Shown here in pieces: positions 1 through 7,959 of a DNA stretch of 11,954 bases (position 1 is the first letter of the stretch; every line of letters begins with the position of its first letter). This DNA is from Clostridiales bacterium (GTDB lineage Bacteria > Bacillota_A > Clostridia > Lachnospirales > Lachnospiraceae). The stretch spans positions 1-11,954 of the forward strand of contig JASKJZ010000037.1 in NCBI GenBank assembly GCA_030154385.1, written 5' to 3'. Under the pieces are notes generated by a model. It saw only the letters and a program-made list of their open reading frames with translations. It searched no databases and was not told where the DNA came from. A program made the position numbers and the translations under genes.

Positions 1-94
1 AGTTTTATCAATGAGTTTTTTAATCAAATATGTCCATTTTTAATTGGAAGAAAGAGAAGGAAAGGATGAGATTAACCTGATGATAGAGGGTGGG

Positions 95-925
95 ATGATT
101 ATGGAAAGTAACCAGCAAGAAATTTTAGAAAAGGTAGCATCGTGTATTAATATATTAGGAGATTTCTGCGGAGCAAGGGACCTGCCTCTTTTGACAAGGG
201 AGGCCTTGTTTACGAACTATGGAATGGAACAGGTCGATGTAATGGTGCTATTTGGTGGAACTATTTTATGCGGAGGAGACGTCTTGGCAGATGCAATCCA
301 TAACAAGATAGCGAAAACCTACATAATTGTAGGAGGGGAGGGTCATACAACAGCTGCATTACGTGAAAAAATATCAGAACAGTTTTCCGAACTGTCAGTT
401 GAACATATGTCAGAGGCAAGCCTATTTTCTGCTTACTTAACACGAAAATATGCTTTTGAACCAGACTATGTCGAGTGCACTTCAACAAATTGCGGAAACA
501 ACATTACGTTTTTACTTGATTTACTAAAGGAAGAAGAGATTTCTTGCAATTCCATTCTTTTATCCCAGGATGCAACCATGCAGCTTCGCATGGATGCAGG
601 CTTACGCAAGTATGCGCCAACTCTTAAGATAATCAACTATGCAACCTATAAAACTGCAATCAAAGTTGTGAATGGTAAATTGGAATACGAAAATATTCCT
701 TTGGGGATGTGGAGCATGGAGCGCTATATTACCTTGCTAATGGGAGAAATATCACGATTATCGGATGATGAAATGGGATATGGTCCAAACGGTAAGGGGT
801 ATATTTCACATGTTGATATCAAAGCTTCGGTAAGGGAGGCATTTTGCTATTTAAAGGAAATATACAAGGATAGTGTACGCAGTGCGGACATTCGATATAA
901 AAGCTTTTCTAAGGAGAATTCATGA
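95..925 (+). CDS. YdcF-like DUF218 domain protein
   Basis: The 276-residue product resembles E. coli YdcF, a DUF218 (ElyC/SanA/YdcF) family protein that binds S-adenosylmethionine in vitro but has no settled role. Visible family landmarks are a glycine-rich strand-loop VGGEGHTT near residue 80, STNCGNN near 130-136, QDATMQLR near 158-165, and the C-terminal block DDEMGYGPNGKGYISHVD near 224-241, all in the same order as in YdcF. There is no signal peptide or membrane segment, so it should be cytoplasmic. A TTG at 44 could extend the protein, but no ribosome site precedes it. ATG codons at 80, 95 and 101 are possible; 95 is preferred because AGAGGG lies just upstream and YdcF proteins have short N-termini. 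The stop overlaps the next start, so it heads a short operon. The family call is firm; the function is unknown. Confidence 0.85.
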   Translation: MIMESNQQEILEKVASCINILGDFCGARDLPLLTREALFTNYGMEQVDVMVLFGGTILCGGDVLADAIHNKIAKTYIIVGGEGHTTAALREKISEQFSELSVEHMSEASLFSAYLTRKYAFEPDYVECTSTNCGNNITFLLDLLKEEEISCNSILLSQDATMQLRMDAGLRKYAPTLKIINYATYKTAIKVVNGKLEYENIPLGMWSMERYITLLMGEISRLSDDEMGYGPNGKGYISHVDIKASVREAFCYLKEIYKDSVRSADIRYKSFSKENS

Positions 926-1365
926 TGGATGATAGAAAATTAGTACTATATATAGCTTCTAGCTTAGATGGGTATATCGCGACCAAAGACCATCAGCTTG
1001 ATTGGCTGTTTTCTGTTGAAGGGGAAGGAGATAATGGTTATTCGGCATTTTATGATACCGTGGATACGATATTAATTGGACGAGTAACATATGATTGGAT
1101 TATGGAGCATGAAAACGGTGCGTTTCCATACCAAGGCAAGGAATGTTACGTGTTTTCTAGAGCCAAGAAGGAAGATAATGAGCAGGTGACCTTTCTTCAG
1201 GAAAAACTGGTGGATGAACTGATTGTCACGGTTACGCCCGTCATCCTTGGTGAAGGAATACCTTTGTTTCAAAATAATAAGGTTCCCATACCACTGTCCT
1301 TAAAAAATATGACCCGTTATAATCAATTTGTTTCGCTTCACTACGAGGCTTGCAAGGTATGCTAA
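922..1365 (+). CDS. RibD C-terminal/DHFR-like reductase, internally shortened
   Basis: This belongs to the dihydrofolate-reductase-like family (RibD C-terminal domain, YyaP/YwjB type), probably an NADPH-dependent reductase of unknown substrate. The N-terminus KLVLYIASSLDGYIA (6-20), the DTILIGRVTYDWI strand-helix (48-60), YVFSR (76-80) and the C-terminal VDELIVTVTPVILGEGIPLF (97-116) match the family closely. However, the protein is 147 residues, whereas relatives are about 175-180. VTF (89-91) runs almost directly into LQEKLVDEL. Relatives have about 30 residues there, including a helix and the G-x-x-IWxxGG nucleotide-binding strand. The frame is intact, so this looks like an in-frame deletion, and cofactor binding may be lost. 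AAGGAG at 911-916 precedes the ATG, which overlaps the upstream stop by four bases. An ATG at 925 is an alternative start. It may be a decaying gene. Confidence 0.8.
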   Translation: MMDDRKLVLYIASSLDGYIATKDHQLDWLFSVEGEGDNGYSAFYDTVDTILIGRVTYDWIMEHENGAFPYQGKECYVFSRAKKEDNEQVTFLQEKLVDELIVTVTPVILGEGIPLFQNNKVPIPLSLKNMTRYNQFVSLHYEACKVC

Positions 1366-1401
1366 CCTTGAAGAAAAATAGAAAAGAAAGGATGATATCA
1401 T

Positions 1402-2289
1402 ATGTCGAAGGCAAGTGAAACGTTACGAAAAGAATTTGGAGAGGGGGATGCAAAAAGAGATGAGGGGCTTACAACCCCAGAGGATATCAAGCGCTTTGAT
1501 AATATCCAATATGGTGATGACCCGGTCTGGAATCTTTTGGATGTTTACCGACCTAAAAAAGAGAGTGGAATGCTTCCTGTGATAGTGATTGTTCACGGAG
1601 GCGGCTGGGTGTATGGTAATAAGGAGGTATATCAATTTTATGGAATGAGTCTGGCACAACGTAATTTCGCCGTTGTAAACTTTACCTATCGACTTGCTCC
1701 CGAGTCAAAATTTCCGGCACCGCTTGCGGATACCAATCAAGTAATGGAATGGATGTATGAGAATAAGGAATTGTATCAGTTTGATATGGAACATGTTTTT
1801 ATGGTCGGAGATTCTGCAGGAGCTCATTTACTTGGTCTTTATACGGCAATTTGCACCGACGGGAATTACGCAAGTAATTTTTCGTTTCACGTTCCCAATG
1901 GTTTTGTTCCAACTGCGATTGCCCTAAATTGTGGAGCGTTTGAAATTTATGGAGAACCGATTATTGGAAGTGAGCAGGATGTGGAGTTAATGAATGATTT
2001 TCTTCCGAATAAGGGATCAATGGAAGAACGTGCGCTTATTAATGTTACGGATCATATAAATTCTAATTTCCCGCCCGTATATTTGATGACAGCAATTGGA
2101 GACTTTTTAAAAGAGCAGGCATCAAAAATGGAAGAGAAACTAAAGGAATATACGATACCTTATGTATATAAAATCTATGGAGACAATAGCAATCCATTGT
2201 ATCATGTATTTCATGTCACCATGCAAGAACCATTGGGGCAGATTTGCAACGAGGAAGAGTGCGATTTTTTTAAAACGTTTCTTTCATAA
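1402..2289 (+). CDS. alpha/beta-hydrolase (esterase/lipase-like)
   Basis: This is a 295-residue serine hydrolase of the alpha/beta-hydrolase fold-3 or BD-FAE-like group, expected to cleave small carboxylic esters. The oxyanion-hole motif HGGGW is at residues 65-69 and the nucleophile elbow GDSAGAH at 136-142, with Ser138 as nucleophile. The likely acid is Asp234 in AIGDFL, and the catalytic His is His268 or His271 in the YHVFHV stretch. The sequence FTYRLAPESKFPAPLAD (94-110) is a further hallmark of the family. No signal peptide is present, so it is probably cytoplasmic. An AAAGG element about 10 bases upstream supports the ATG. It follows the reductase-like gene after 36 bases with no terminator between, so co-transcription is likely. 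The substrate cannot be read from the sequence. Confidence 0.9.
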   Translation: MSKASETLRKEFGEGDAKRDEGLTTPEDIKRFDNIQYGDDPVWNLLDVYRPKKESGMLPVIVIVHGGGWVYGNKEVYQFYGMSLAQRNFAVVNFTYRLAPESKFPAPLADTNQVMEWMYENKELYQFDMEHVFMVGDSAGAHLLGLYTAICTDGNYASNFSFHVPNGFVPTAIALNCGAFEIYGEPIIGSEQDVELMNDFLPNKGSMEERALINVTDHINSNFPPVYLMTAIGDFLKEQASKMEEKLKEYTIPYVYKIYGDNSNPLYHVFHVTMQEPLGQICNEEECDFFKTFLS

Positions 2290-2332
2290 CACCGCCTATG
2301 TCTTAAATCGGTCAAGGAGAGGTAAAATATAC

Positions 2333-3979
2333 TCACGCAATTTCTTTAGCACGTGCAAGTGCGGCGTCAATGTTAGGACAGAAATTGTCTTCTCCGACCA
2401 GTGAAGAAAAGCCAGCTTTTTTCATCATCGCCATCGGCTGCTCACAAACATGAGAAAAAATAAGTGTTATGCCATTTTTATCGCAGCGTTTTTTCATTTT
2501 TTGAAGGGAATGAAGAGCGGTCGAATCCATGGCGGGAACGCTGCGCATTCTTAAAATGATTGCGTTGATATGTTTTTGTGTTGGAATGCCCATAAAGATA
2601 TCTGCGGCAGCAAAAAACATGGGACCGCTAAGTTCATATACAAGGGTGTTCTTTGGAACAACCTTATAGTGAATATTCTCCTCATCGCGTTCTTCTTCAT
2701 AGGAATCCAGGTATTTCCAGGCTTGGATGTCGGCAACATCGGCCATTCGTTTTATAAATAAAATAGCCGTCAACAAGATACCTACTTCAATTGCAACTAC
2801 CAAATCAAAGACAACGGTCAAGCTAAAAGTAGTAATCAGGACAGCGATGTCACTTTTTGGAGAGGTCTTTAATAAATTGAGAAAGATACGCCATTCGCTC
2901 ATATTGTAAGCGACCATGAATAAAATCGCGGCAATTGTTGGCATAGGGATTAGGGCAGCATAGGGCGTTAGGATAACTAAAATCAGAACCAATACAATGG
3001 AGTGAACCATACCTGCAATCGGGGTACGGCCTCCATTTTTTACGTTGGCAGCCGTTCTTGCAATCGCTCCTGTTGCAGGGATACCGCCAAATAAGGCTGA
3101 GGAGATATTACCAAGACCTTGTGCCACAAGCTCCATGTTTGAATTATGACGGCTTCCTATCATACCATCGGATACCACACAGGACAAGAGTGACTCAATC
3201 ATTGCTAACAGGGCAATGGTAATCGCATCGGGAAAGAGCCTTTGGATTGCTTCTAGTGAGACTTCGGGGATATGAAAGCTTGGCAAAGCGTTTGAAATCA
3301 CATAGAGACTTCCAATCGTATTTACTGGTAGATGGAACAGCTTCACAAGCGCACTTCCAACAAAAACCGCGATGAGTGATGCTGGTATTTTTTGATTGAT
3401 TTTTGGCCAAAGGATCAAAATGGCAAGGGAAATGAGTCCAATCAAGAGCGCTTGCAGATTGATGGTCGAAAAGGAGCGGATGCATTCTTTTAGTTTCTGT
3501 ACGGTTTCAATCGGACTCGTCGTAAAGGTAAGACCGAGAAAATCTTTTAGTTGTCCGATGAGGATGGTAATGGCAATACCTGAGGTAAAACCAGTTGTTA
3601 TGGTGTAAGGGATGTATTTAATCAAATTTCCCATTTTGAAAATGCCCATAAGCATTACTAGGATACCAGCCATTATCGTAGCAAGGATCAAGCCATCCAC
3701 GCCATTTTTTGCGACAATACCAGCTACAATCGTCGCAAAAGCAGCGGTAGGTCCAGAGATTTGTACGCGACTTCCCCCAAAAAAGGAGATGACAAAGCCT
3801 GCTATGATAGCAGTGTAGAGGCCTTTTTCTGGGCTGACACCCGATGCCAGTGCCAGTGCGATAGAGAGGGGAAGCGCGATGATGGCTACGATAATTCCAG
3901 CGGTGACATCTTTCATAAACTGTTGCTTGGTATAGGATTTCAGAGTGGAAAATAATTTGGGTTTTAAATAGAAATTCAC
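2333..3979 (-). CDS. SulP-family anion transporter with C-terminal STAS domain
   Basis: This 548-residue inner-membrane carrier belongs to the SulP (SLC26) family, which moves sulfate, bicarbonate, dicarboxylates or other anions. The SulP signature is clear: PEKGLYTAIIAGF (50-62) followed by GGSRVQISGPTAAF (68-81). A second conserved block, GGIPATGAIARTAANVKNGG (298-317), lies in the later helices. Around ten to fourteen hydrophobic segments span roughly 25-410. The cytoplasmic STAS domain covers about 437-548, with the anti-sigma-antagonist-like MDSTAL motif at 484-489. The start is GTG, supported by AAGGAG seven bases upstream on the minus strand. The gene stands alone, convergent with the hydrolase (43-base gap) and divergent from the regulator-MFS pair. 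Nothing nearby indicates sulfate assimilation, so the transported anion is open. Confidence 0.93.
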   Translation of the reverse strand: MNFYLKPKLFSTLKSYTKQQFMKDVTAGIIVAIIALPLSIALALASGVSPEKGLYTAIIAGFVISFFGGSRVQISGPTAAFATIVAGIVAKNGVDGLILATIMAGILVMLMGIFKMGNLIKYIPYTITTGFTSGIAITILIGQLKDFLGLTFTTSPIETVQKLKECIRSFSTINLQALLIGLISLAILILWPKINQKIPASLIAVFVGSALVKLFHLPVNTIGSLYVISNALPSFHIPEVSLEAIQRLFPDAITIALLAMIESLLSCVVSDGMIGSRHNSNMELVAQGLGNISSALFGGIPATGAIARTAANVKNGGRTPIAGMVHSIVLVLILVILTPYAALIPMPTIAAILFMVAYNMSEWRIFLNLLKTSPKSDIAVLITTFSLTVVFDLVVAIEVGILLTAILFIKRMADVADIQAWKYLDSYEEERDEENIHYKVVPKNTLVYELSGPMFFAAADIFMGIPTQKHINAIILRMRSVPAMDSTALHSLQKMKKRCDKNGITLIFSHVCEQPMAMMKKAGFSSLVGEDNFCPNIDAALARAKEIA

Positions 3980-4026
3980 TTATTTACTCCTTGAAGGGTA
4001 TCATATTTGCTCTAGTGAGCTCCTAT

Positions 4027-4055
4027 AGTATAAGACAGCTTTCTTATGATTTCAA
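4027..4055 (-). promoter_or_regulatory. SulP gene promoter
   Basis: On the minus strand a -35 box TTGAAA (4050-4055) is followed after exactly 17 bases by a -10 box TATACT (4027-4032). Each is one base away from the sigma-A consensus. Transcription would start near 4020, giving an untranslated leader of about 40 bases before the GTG at 3979. No operator-like dyad was seen around it. Confidence 0.65.
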
Positions 4056-4124
4056 GTAGAAATAAATAAATACGGCTGGTACGGTGGTTGGAAGTTATTT
4101 CGCAGCCCTTTTTTAGAACAATTA

Positions 4125-4154
4125 TTGACATTACACATCATGTAATGATAAAAT
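4125..4154 (+). promoter_or_regulatory. promoter of the regulator-MFS operon
   Basis: A perfect -35 box TTGACA (4125-4130) is followed by TAAAAT (4149-4154), one base from consensus, with an 18-base spacer. A transcription start near 4161 is expected, about 58 bases before the regulator ATG. The spacer is filled by the left arm of the inverted repeat at 4131-4178, so a bound repressor would directly occlude RNA polymerase. Confidence 0.7.
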
Positions 4155-4178
4155 TGTATTACATTACATGATGTGTAA
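4131..4178. repeat. perfect 17-bp inverted repeat, probable double operator
   Basis: The left arm TTACACATCATGTAATG (4131-4147) is matched perfectly in inverted orientation by 4162-4178, around a 14-base centre. Each arm is itself a dyad of the form TTACA-N5-TGTAA (4131-4145 and 4164-4178), so this reads as two inverted operator copies whose centres are 33 bp apart, about three helical turns. The left copy lies between the -35 and -10 boxes and the right one just after the expected transcription start. That arrangement suggests two dimers on the same DNA face, autorepressing the operon. Confidence 0.75.
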
Positions 4179-4218
4179 CAAAGCATATGCGATTGTTTAA
4201 ATGCCAGGGAGGAAGAAG

Positions 4219-4803
4219 ATGGAAATGAAGAAATCTGAAAAAAATGGGGTAGTTGATGAAATTATTCTGACCGAAAAGACGCAGCTAGCGATTTATATGA
4301 ATCCAACCAGACAGACGCTGCTTCGTGAAATGGAGCGTGTGGGAGAGCCTGTTACACCAAAGTTTTTGGCGGATCGGATTGGGATCTCTGCATCAGCGGT
4401 TCAATTCCATATGAAAAAGTTGTTGGAACTTGGAATTTTAGAGTTGGATCATACGGAGCAGATACGAGGTATTACAGCCAAATATTATAAAACAACAAGG
4501 GCAATTGTGCGCCTTGGTGTTTCGGAGGGAGAATTTTTTGAGGAAAAGGAAGTGCTCATGGAGCATGTCTTGATGGACGTTTATAAAGGTTTTTTGCAAA
4601 ATGTGAAAATGCATGGCAAAGAGATGAAAGAGGGGGGACAGTATGGAGATATCATAGCTGGAACGGTCTATCTGACGGATCGAGAAGCGAAAGAATTATT
4701 TCAAAAAACAATTGCTTTTATCAAAGAGCACAGTGAAAAGAGGGAAAATACGGTTCCATGGGAGCTGGGAATGATTTCATATCGCATGGAGCAGTCGATA
4801 TGA
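4219..4803 (+). CDS. winged-helix (ArsR-like) transcriptional regulator
   Basis: This 194-residue protein carries an N-terminal winged helix-turn-helix at about residues 27-80. NPTRQTLLREMERVGEPVT forms the first helices, FLADRIGISASAVQFHMKKL the recognition region, and the ITAKYYKTT strand pair the wing, as in ArsR/HTH_20-type regulators. The C-terminal half (about 95-194) is mostly charged helix with no domain I can name and probably mediates dimerisation or ligand sensing. An in-frame ATG at 4201 exists, but AGGGAGG at 4206-4212 sits six bases before the ATG at 4219, so 4219 is chosen (4225 is also possible). The gene overlaps the MFS gene by ATGA. The double operator in its promoter suggests that it represses itself and the transporter until a ligand, perhaps the exported compound, releases it. 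Confidence 0.82.
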   Translation: MEMKKSEKNGVVDEIILTEKTQLAIYMNPTRQTLLREMERVGEPVTPKFLADRIGISASAVQFHMKKLLELGILELDHTEQIRGITAKYYKTTRAIVRLGVSEGEFFEEKEVLMEHVLMDVYKGFLQNVKMHGKEMKEGGQYGDIIAGTVYLTDREAKELFQKTIAFIKEHSEKRENTVPWELGMISYRMEQSI

Positions 4804-6026
4804 AAAGAGCCTATAAAACTATATTTTTTACAAAAAGCTTTGTTACGGGGTTATTTTTCCCGGTGCTTACCCTATTTATTTTAGGGAGAGGAGCCACGCT
4901 TCGTTCCCTTCCCTTCATTATGGGCAGCTATTCGTTCATGGCAATTTTGCTTGAATTTCCAAGTGGTGTCGCCTGTGATCTCTTTGGGAGAAAAAAGACC
5001 TTTTTTCTTTCTGAGATATTGATGCTGCTTGCATACATCGGTCTCTTTTTTTCTACTAACGTGCTATTGCTTGCGGTCGTAATGGGAATGCAGGGCTGTG
5101 CAAGAGCATTTTCTTCGGGGAGTTTGGATGCATTGGTAATCGAGCAAACGATGGAGACGGAAGGAACCGAGGGTTTGGCCAGAGTAAATGGTGAACTTGG
5201 ACTGCTGCAAAGTGCGGGGATAGCAGTAGGCAGTATCATGAGTGGAATTTTGGTGATGGCAGGCGGTACTTATAATTTTAATTTTTGTTTGGCAATCATT
5301 GGCCATATTTTAATTCTACTCCTTACCGTCTTTGGGGTGAAAGAGACAATGCAAGATTCGATAAATTTGAACTCTCCTAAGAAAGCGCAGGGAGTGAAGG
5401 GGCTTTGGAGGTCATTTTATTTACAGATGAAGGAAAGCTTGCGGGCTGTTTGGACATACCGCGCCATCCGTCTGATTGCGGGACTTCTTTTTGTTACAGG
5501 AATGGTATTAATGACCATAGAGACCTATTGGCAGAGCAATTTTCAAGCGATGACTGTAGATATGGGAGCGTGGATTTTCGGTGTGGTAGGCTGCATTGGA
5601 TTTGGAGCCACTGCACTTGGAAGTGTTTGCATGCAAAGGATTTTGGAGAGGAAAGGCAGAGCTTTTTGGTGGAAGGGGTTCTTTCTAACAAAGCTGTTCT
5701 TAGGTGTTGCTCTTCTTTTGTTTGGATTGCAAATGAAATGGTATGGCTTTGTGCTCGGATATACCCTGCTGTATTTGGTTGTGGGATCGGCAAGTGTGGT
5801 GGAAAATACATTGTTATCCGAGGCAGTTCCGAGTAAAATACGAGCAGGTATTATGTCCTTTACATCCCTAGTGTTGCAGCTTGGTGCTCTGTTATCGACG
5901 GTGATATGCAGTGTTATCATTACAAGGCTTTCCATTTCCTTGCTTTGGATCGTTGCAGGAGTTGTTTTTTTGCTGGTTCTTCTGGTTGCCTTCCTTGCAA
6001 CCAGAAACAAAGACCTTACGCATTAG
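4800..6026 (+). CDS. major facilitator superfamily transporter, exporter-like
   Basis: This is a 408-residue integral membrane protein with about twelve hydrophobic segments in two halves, separated by a hydrophilic loop near 200-230. The conserved loop after the second helix reads LEFPSGVACDLFGRKKT (51-67), a motif A of the MFS with Asp60 and the G-R-K-K basic cluster. The short length and the EFPSG-x-x-x-D-x-x-GRK form resemble multidrug-efflux-like MFS proteins. An upstream in-frame ATG at 4758 lies inside the regulator gene; the ATG at 4800 is preferred because it overlaps the regulator stop as ATGA and has GGAG eight bases before it. Translational coupling to its regulator suggests an inducible efflux system. 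The substrate is unknown. Its 3' end overlaps the convergent apbE end by 11 bases. Confidence 0.9.
   Translation: MKRAYKTIFFTKSFVTGLFFPVLTLFILGRGATLRSLPFIMGSYSFMAILLEFPSGVACDLFGRKKTFFLSEILMLLAYIGLFFSTNVLLLAVVMGMQGCARAFSSGSLDALVIEQTMETEGTEGLARVNGELGLLQSAGIAVGSIMSGILVMAGGTYNFNFCLAIIGHILILLLTVFGVKETMQDSINLNSPKKAQGVKGLWRSFYLQMKESLRAVWTYRAIRLIAGLLFVTGMVLMTIETYWQSNFQAMTVDMGAWIFGVVGCIGFGATALGSVCMQRILERKGRAFWWKGFFLTKLFLGVALLLFGLQMKWYGFVLGYTLLYLVVGSASVVENTLLSEAVPSKIRAGIMSFTSLVLQLGALLSTVICSVIITRLSISLLWIVAGVVFLLVLLVAFLATRNKDLTH
5980..6006. repeat. 10-bp perfect hairpin at the convergent MFS/apbE ends
   Basis: TTCTGGTTGC (5980-5989) is repeated perfectly in inverted orientation at 5997-6006 with a 7-base loop, inside the last codons of the MFS gene and ten bases past the apbE stop. 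Neither strand has a T-tract after the stem, so it is not a canonical intrinsic terminator. It could still slow convergent transcription or protect 3' ends. It could also be chance. Confidence 0.35.
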
Positions 6027-6954
6027 CCAAGGATATTTTTCCAATCAGATTATCCGTATGCGCGAGCTTTCCATCCAGGGTGATTACGATGGCGCCCAGA
6101 TCTTTTTGATGATTAACCGTATGGATAATAGAGGCTGTGCTAAGCCCAAATGATTTTGTCGTATAAATGTCGCAGGTAAGCGACTTATCTGCAATTATCG
6201 TGATAGAAGCGACATTATTTTCAATTGGATACCCCGTTTTACTATCAAAGATGTGGTGATATTTATTTCCTCCGGCTTCCAGGACTCGCTCATAGATTCC
6301 AGAGGTTACAACGGATTGATTTCTCACTTTGACCAGGGCGACCACATTTCCTCTTTTAAGAAAGGGATTTTGTATGCCAACCTTCCATTCGAAGCTAGAA
6401 GAGGGAGATTCCCCAAAAACAAGAACGTTGCCTCCAATGTCAATCATCGCAGATACGGCTCCATTTTCCTTGAAAAAATCCATGATTTTATCGGAAAAAT
6501 ACCCCTTTGCGATGGCGCCAAGGTCGATTTCCATTCCTTCCTTTTCGAAGAAAACAGTCTTCCTTTCATCCTCTAAATGGATATATTCTGGCTTTAATAG
6601 CTCTAATACTGCCTCAATATCTTCCCTCTTTGGGACCTTGGCCTCATCAAAACCAATGCGCCATAGCTTGATCAATGGTCCGATTGCAATATTGAGATAG
6701 CTATTCTCGCTTAAGCTATGCTGCTTTCCGATTTTGATTAGCTCGTACAAGTCTCCATCTACCGTTTGGGGAGATAAATAGGCAGTTTTTTTCAGCATGG
6801 CAAGCTGCGCGTTGTCACGGTTGGCGCTAAAAATCGCTTCATAATGATGGAGCCGTCTACAAGCCTCATCTACGAGGCTTTTTGCATTTTCACCCTTGAC
6901 ATACAATGAGATTTTGGTGCCCATAAGATATATGATGTTCCGATATTCGTTCAT
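6016..6954 (-). CDS. apbE: FAD:protein FMN transferase (ApbE family)
   Basis: ApbE enzymes use FAD to attach FMN by a phosphoester bond to Ser/Thr of flavoproteins carrying an FMN-bind domain. This 312-residue protein has the family blocks in order: MGTKISLYV (11-19), IAIGPLIKLWRIG (89-101), the flavin-binding DLGAIAKGY (144-152), IDIGGN (171-176), TSGIYER (217-223), and HIFDSKTGYP (234-243). Asp262 with Thr266 matches the Mg-binding D-x-x-x-T. There is no signal peptide or lipobox, unlike many ApbE proteins, so it acts in the cytoplasm. The ATG has GAGGAG six bases upstream. It lies 45 bases behind lysR on the same strand and opposite the two-gene flavoenzyme operon. The FMN-bind protein at 8693-11119 is the obvious client. 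The symbol is given by family. Confidence 0.93.
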   Translation of the reverse strand: MNEYRNIIYLMGTKISLYVKGENAKSLVDEACRRLHHYEAIFSANRDNAQLAMLKKTAYLSPQTVDGDLYELIKIGKQHSLSENSYLNIAIGPLIKLWRIGFDEAKVPKREDIEAVLELLKPEYIHLEDERKTVFFEKEGMEIDLGAIAKGYFSDKIMDFFKENGAVSAMIDIGGNVLVFGESPSSSFEWKVGIQNPFLKRGNVVALVKVRNQSVVTSGIYERVLEAGGNKYHHIFDSKTGYPIENNVASITIIADKSLTCDIYTTKSFGLSTASIIHTVNHQKDLGAIVITLDGKLAHTDNLIGKISLANA

Positions 6955-6999
6955 TTACATCTCCTCTATTTAATAATTTCAGATGGCATAGTCATGATT

Positions 7000-7914
7000 T
7001 TATCCGTGGTTTAAAAAGGTATCCAAAAGATCCTTGTCGATATCACGCAGAGTCCGCTCTTGGTGATAGGCAATAAAATAATCCAAATTCAGCTCCTCCA
7101 GCGGAATCTGATACAGATTATAGGCGGAAGGATTTTCTGTGACGACGATACTTTCGGGTACGAATGTAAGCCCCACATTATTTGTGGCAAGCTTTTGTAT
7201 GGTATTGATTTCGGTGCTCTCCATAACGATGTTTGGTTCTATCTTATAGAGACTTAATAACTGATCAATCTGTTTCCGAATCGCAGAGCCCTTGCAGGTC
7301 AGGACCAGCTTTTGACGCAGGAGCTCTTTGATATCAATGGCTCCTTCTGGAATGATAGCAACGTCTTTTTGATATAGTTCACAGCAGCGGGGAATAATCG
7401 CATGGTAGCGGTGTCTGCCCCAATTGATGGCTTTTAGGTTCGGAGAAATATTTCTTGAATTTTGTCCAATCCAAAAATCCAGTTCCCCGCTTTGTGTAAG
7501 CTTTTCGTTTTTATCTGGTAAATCTTCGGAAAGCTCAATTTTGCAGTCGGGATAACGTAAAAAGAATTCTGGCAAAAATAAAGGCAGCAAATAGGTGCCA
7601 AGACTGGGCAGCACCCCTATTTTTATCACCTTATTGTTAAGGTCAGACACAGTGCTGAGTTCGCGAAGCAGCTTTGAGTAGTTATTTTCCAGCGAAGTCA
7701 AATATTGATAATAGATTTTTCCCTGTTCCGTTAACCGATACGGCAGCTTGCTTCGATTGATGAGCTCGCAGTTTAATTGATGTTCGATTCGTTTGATGAC
7801 CTGGGTCAGGTATGGCTGTGAAATATAGAGCGATTTGGCGGCCTTACCATAATTACTGTATTTTAACAGGGCATCGATATAGTATAGGGTATCCTGTGTG
7901 TGGTGTTTTGACAT
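7000..7914 (-). CDS. LysR-family transcriptional regulator
   Basis: This 304-residue LysR-type regulator has an N-terminal winged helix-turn-helix at about residues 8-65, with the characteristic GKAAKSLYISQPYLTQVIKR (23-42) and the run INRSKLPYRLTEQG. The effector-binding domain from about 90 to 295 starts with the typical VIKIGVLPSLGTYLLP strand. The ATG is preceded by GAGG about eight bases upstream on the minus strand. It is divergent from the flavodoxin-like reductase (164-base gap) and co-directional with apbE. Together with the palindrome at 7963-7978, this points to control of the whole flavoenzyme block in response to a small molecule, probably the reductase substrate. The ligand is not identifiable from the sequence. 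Confidence 0.93.
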   Translation of the reverse strand: MSKHHTQDTLYYIDALLKYSNYGKAAKSLYISQPYLTQVIKRIEHQLNCELINRSKLPYRLTEQGKIYYQYLTSLENNYSKLLRELSTVSDLNNKVIKIGVLPSLGTYLLPLFLPEFFLRYPDCKIELSEDLPDKNEKLTQSGELDFWIGQNSRNISPNLKAINWGRHRYHAIIPRCCELYQKDVAIIPEGAIDIKELLRQKLVLTCKGSAIRKQIDQLLSLYKIEPNIVMESTEINTIQKLATNNVGLTFVPESIVVTENPSAYNLYQIPLEELNLDYFIAYHQERTLRDIDKDLLDTFLNHG

Positions 7915-7959
7915 GTTATATCCTCATAAAAAAGAAAAGCCGATGGATTCTTGGGTTTG

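Noticed and set aside
44..94. Extended N-terminus of the YdcF-like protein from TTG at 44
   Set aside because: No ribosome binding site precedes the TTG, the added residues do not match the family start, and AGAGGG sits directly before the ATG at 95.
2290..2332. Bidirectional terminator between the hydrolase and SulP genes
   Set aside because: The 43-base gap shows no stem of useful length and no T-tract in either direction.
4131..4178. The inverted repeat as a terminator or RNA riboswitch hairpin
   Set aside because: The left arm lies within the promoter and upstream of the predicted transcription start, and no T-tract follows the right arm, so an operator role fits better.
4758..4799. Upstream in-frame ATG for the MFS gene
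   Set aside because: It lies inside the regulator gene without a good ribosome site; the ATGA overlap at 4800 with GGAG upstream is the standard coupling arrangement and gives a normal MFS N-terminus.
5543..6010. Long minus-strand open frame of about 155 codons opposite the MFS gene
   Set aside because: It lies wholly inside the well-supported MFS gene, and its composition is that of an antisense shadow with no recognisable domain.
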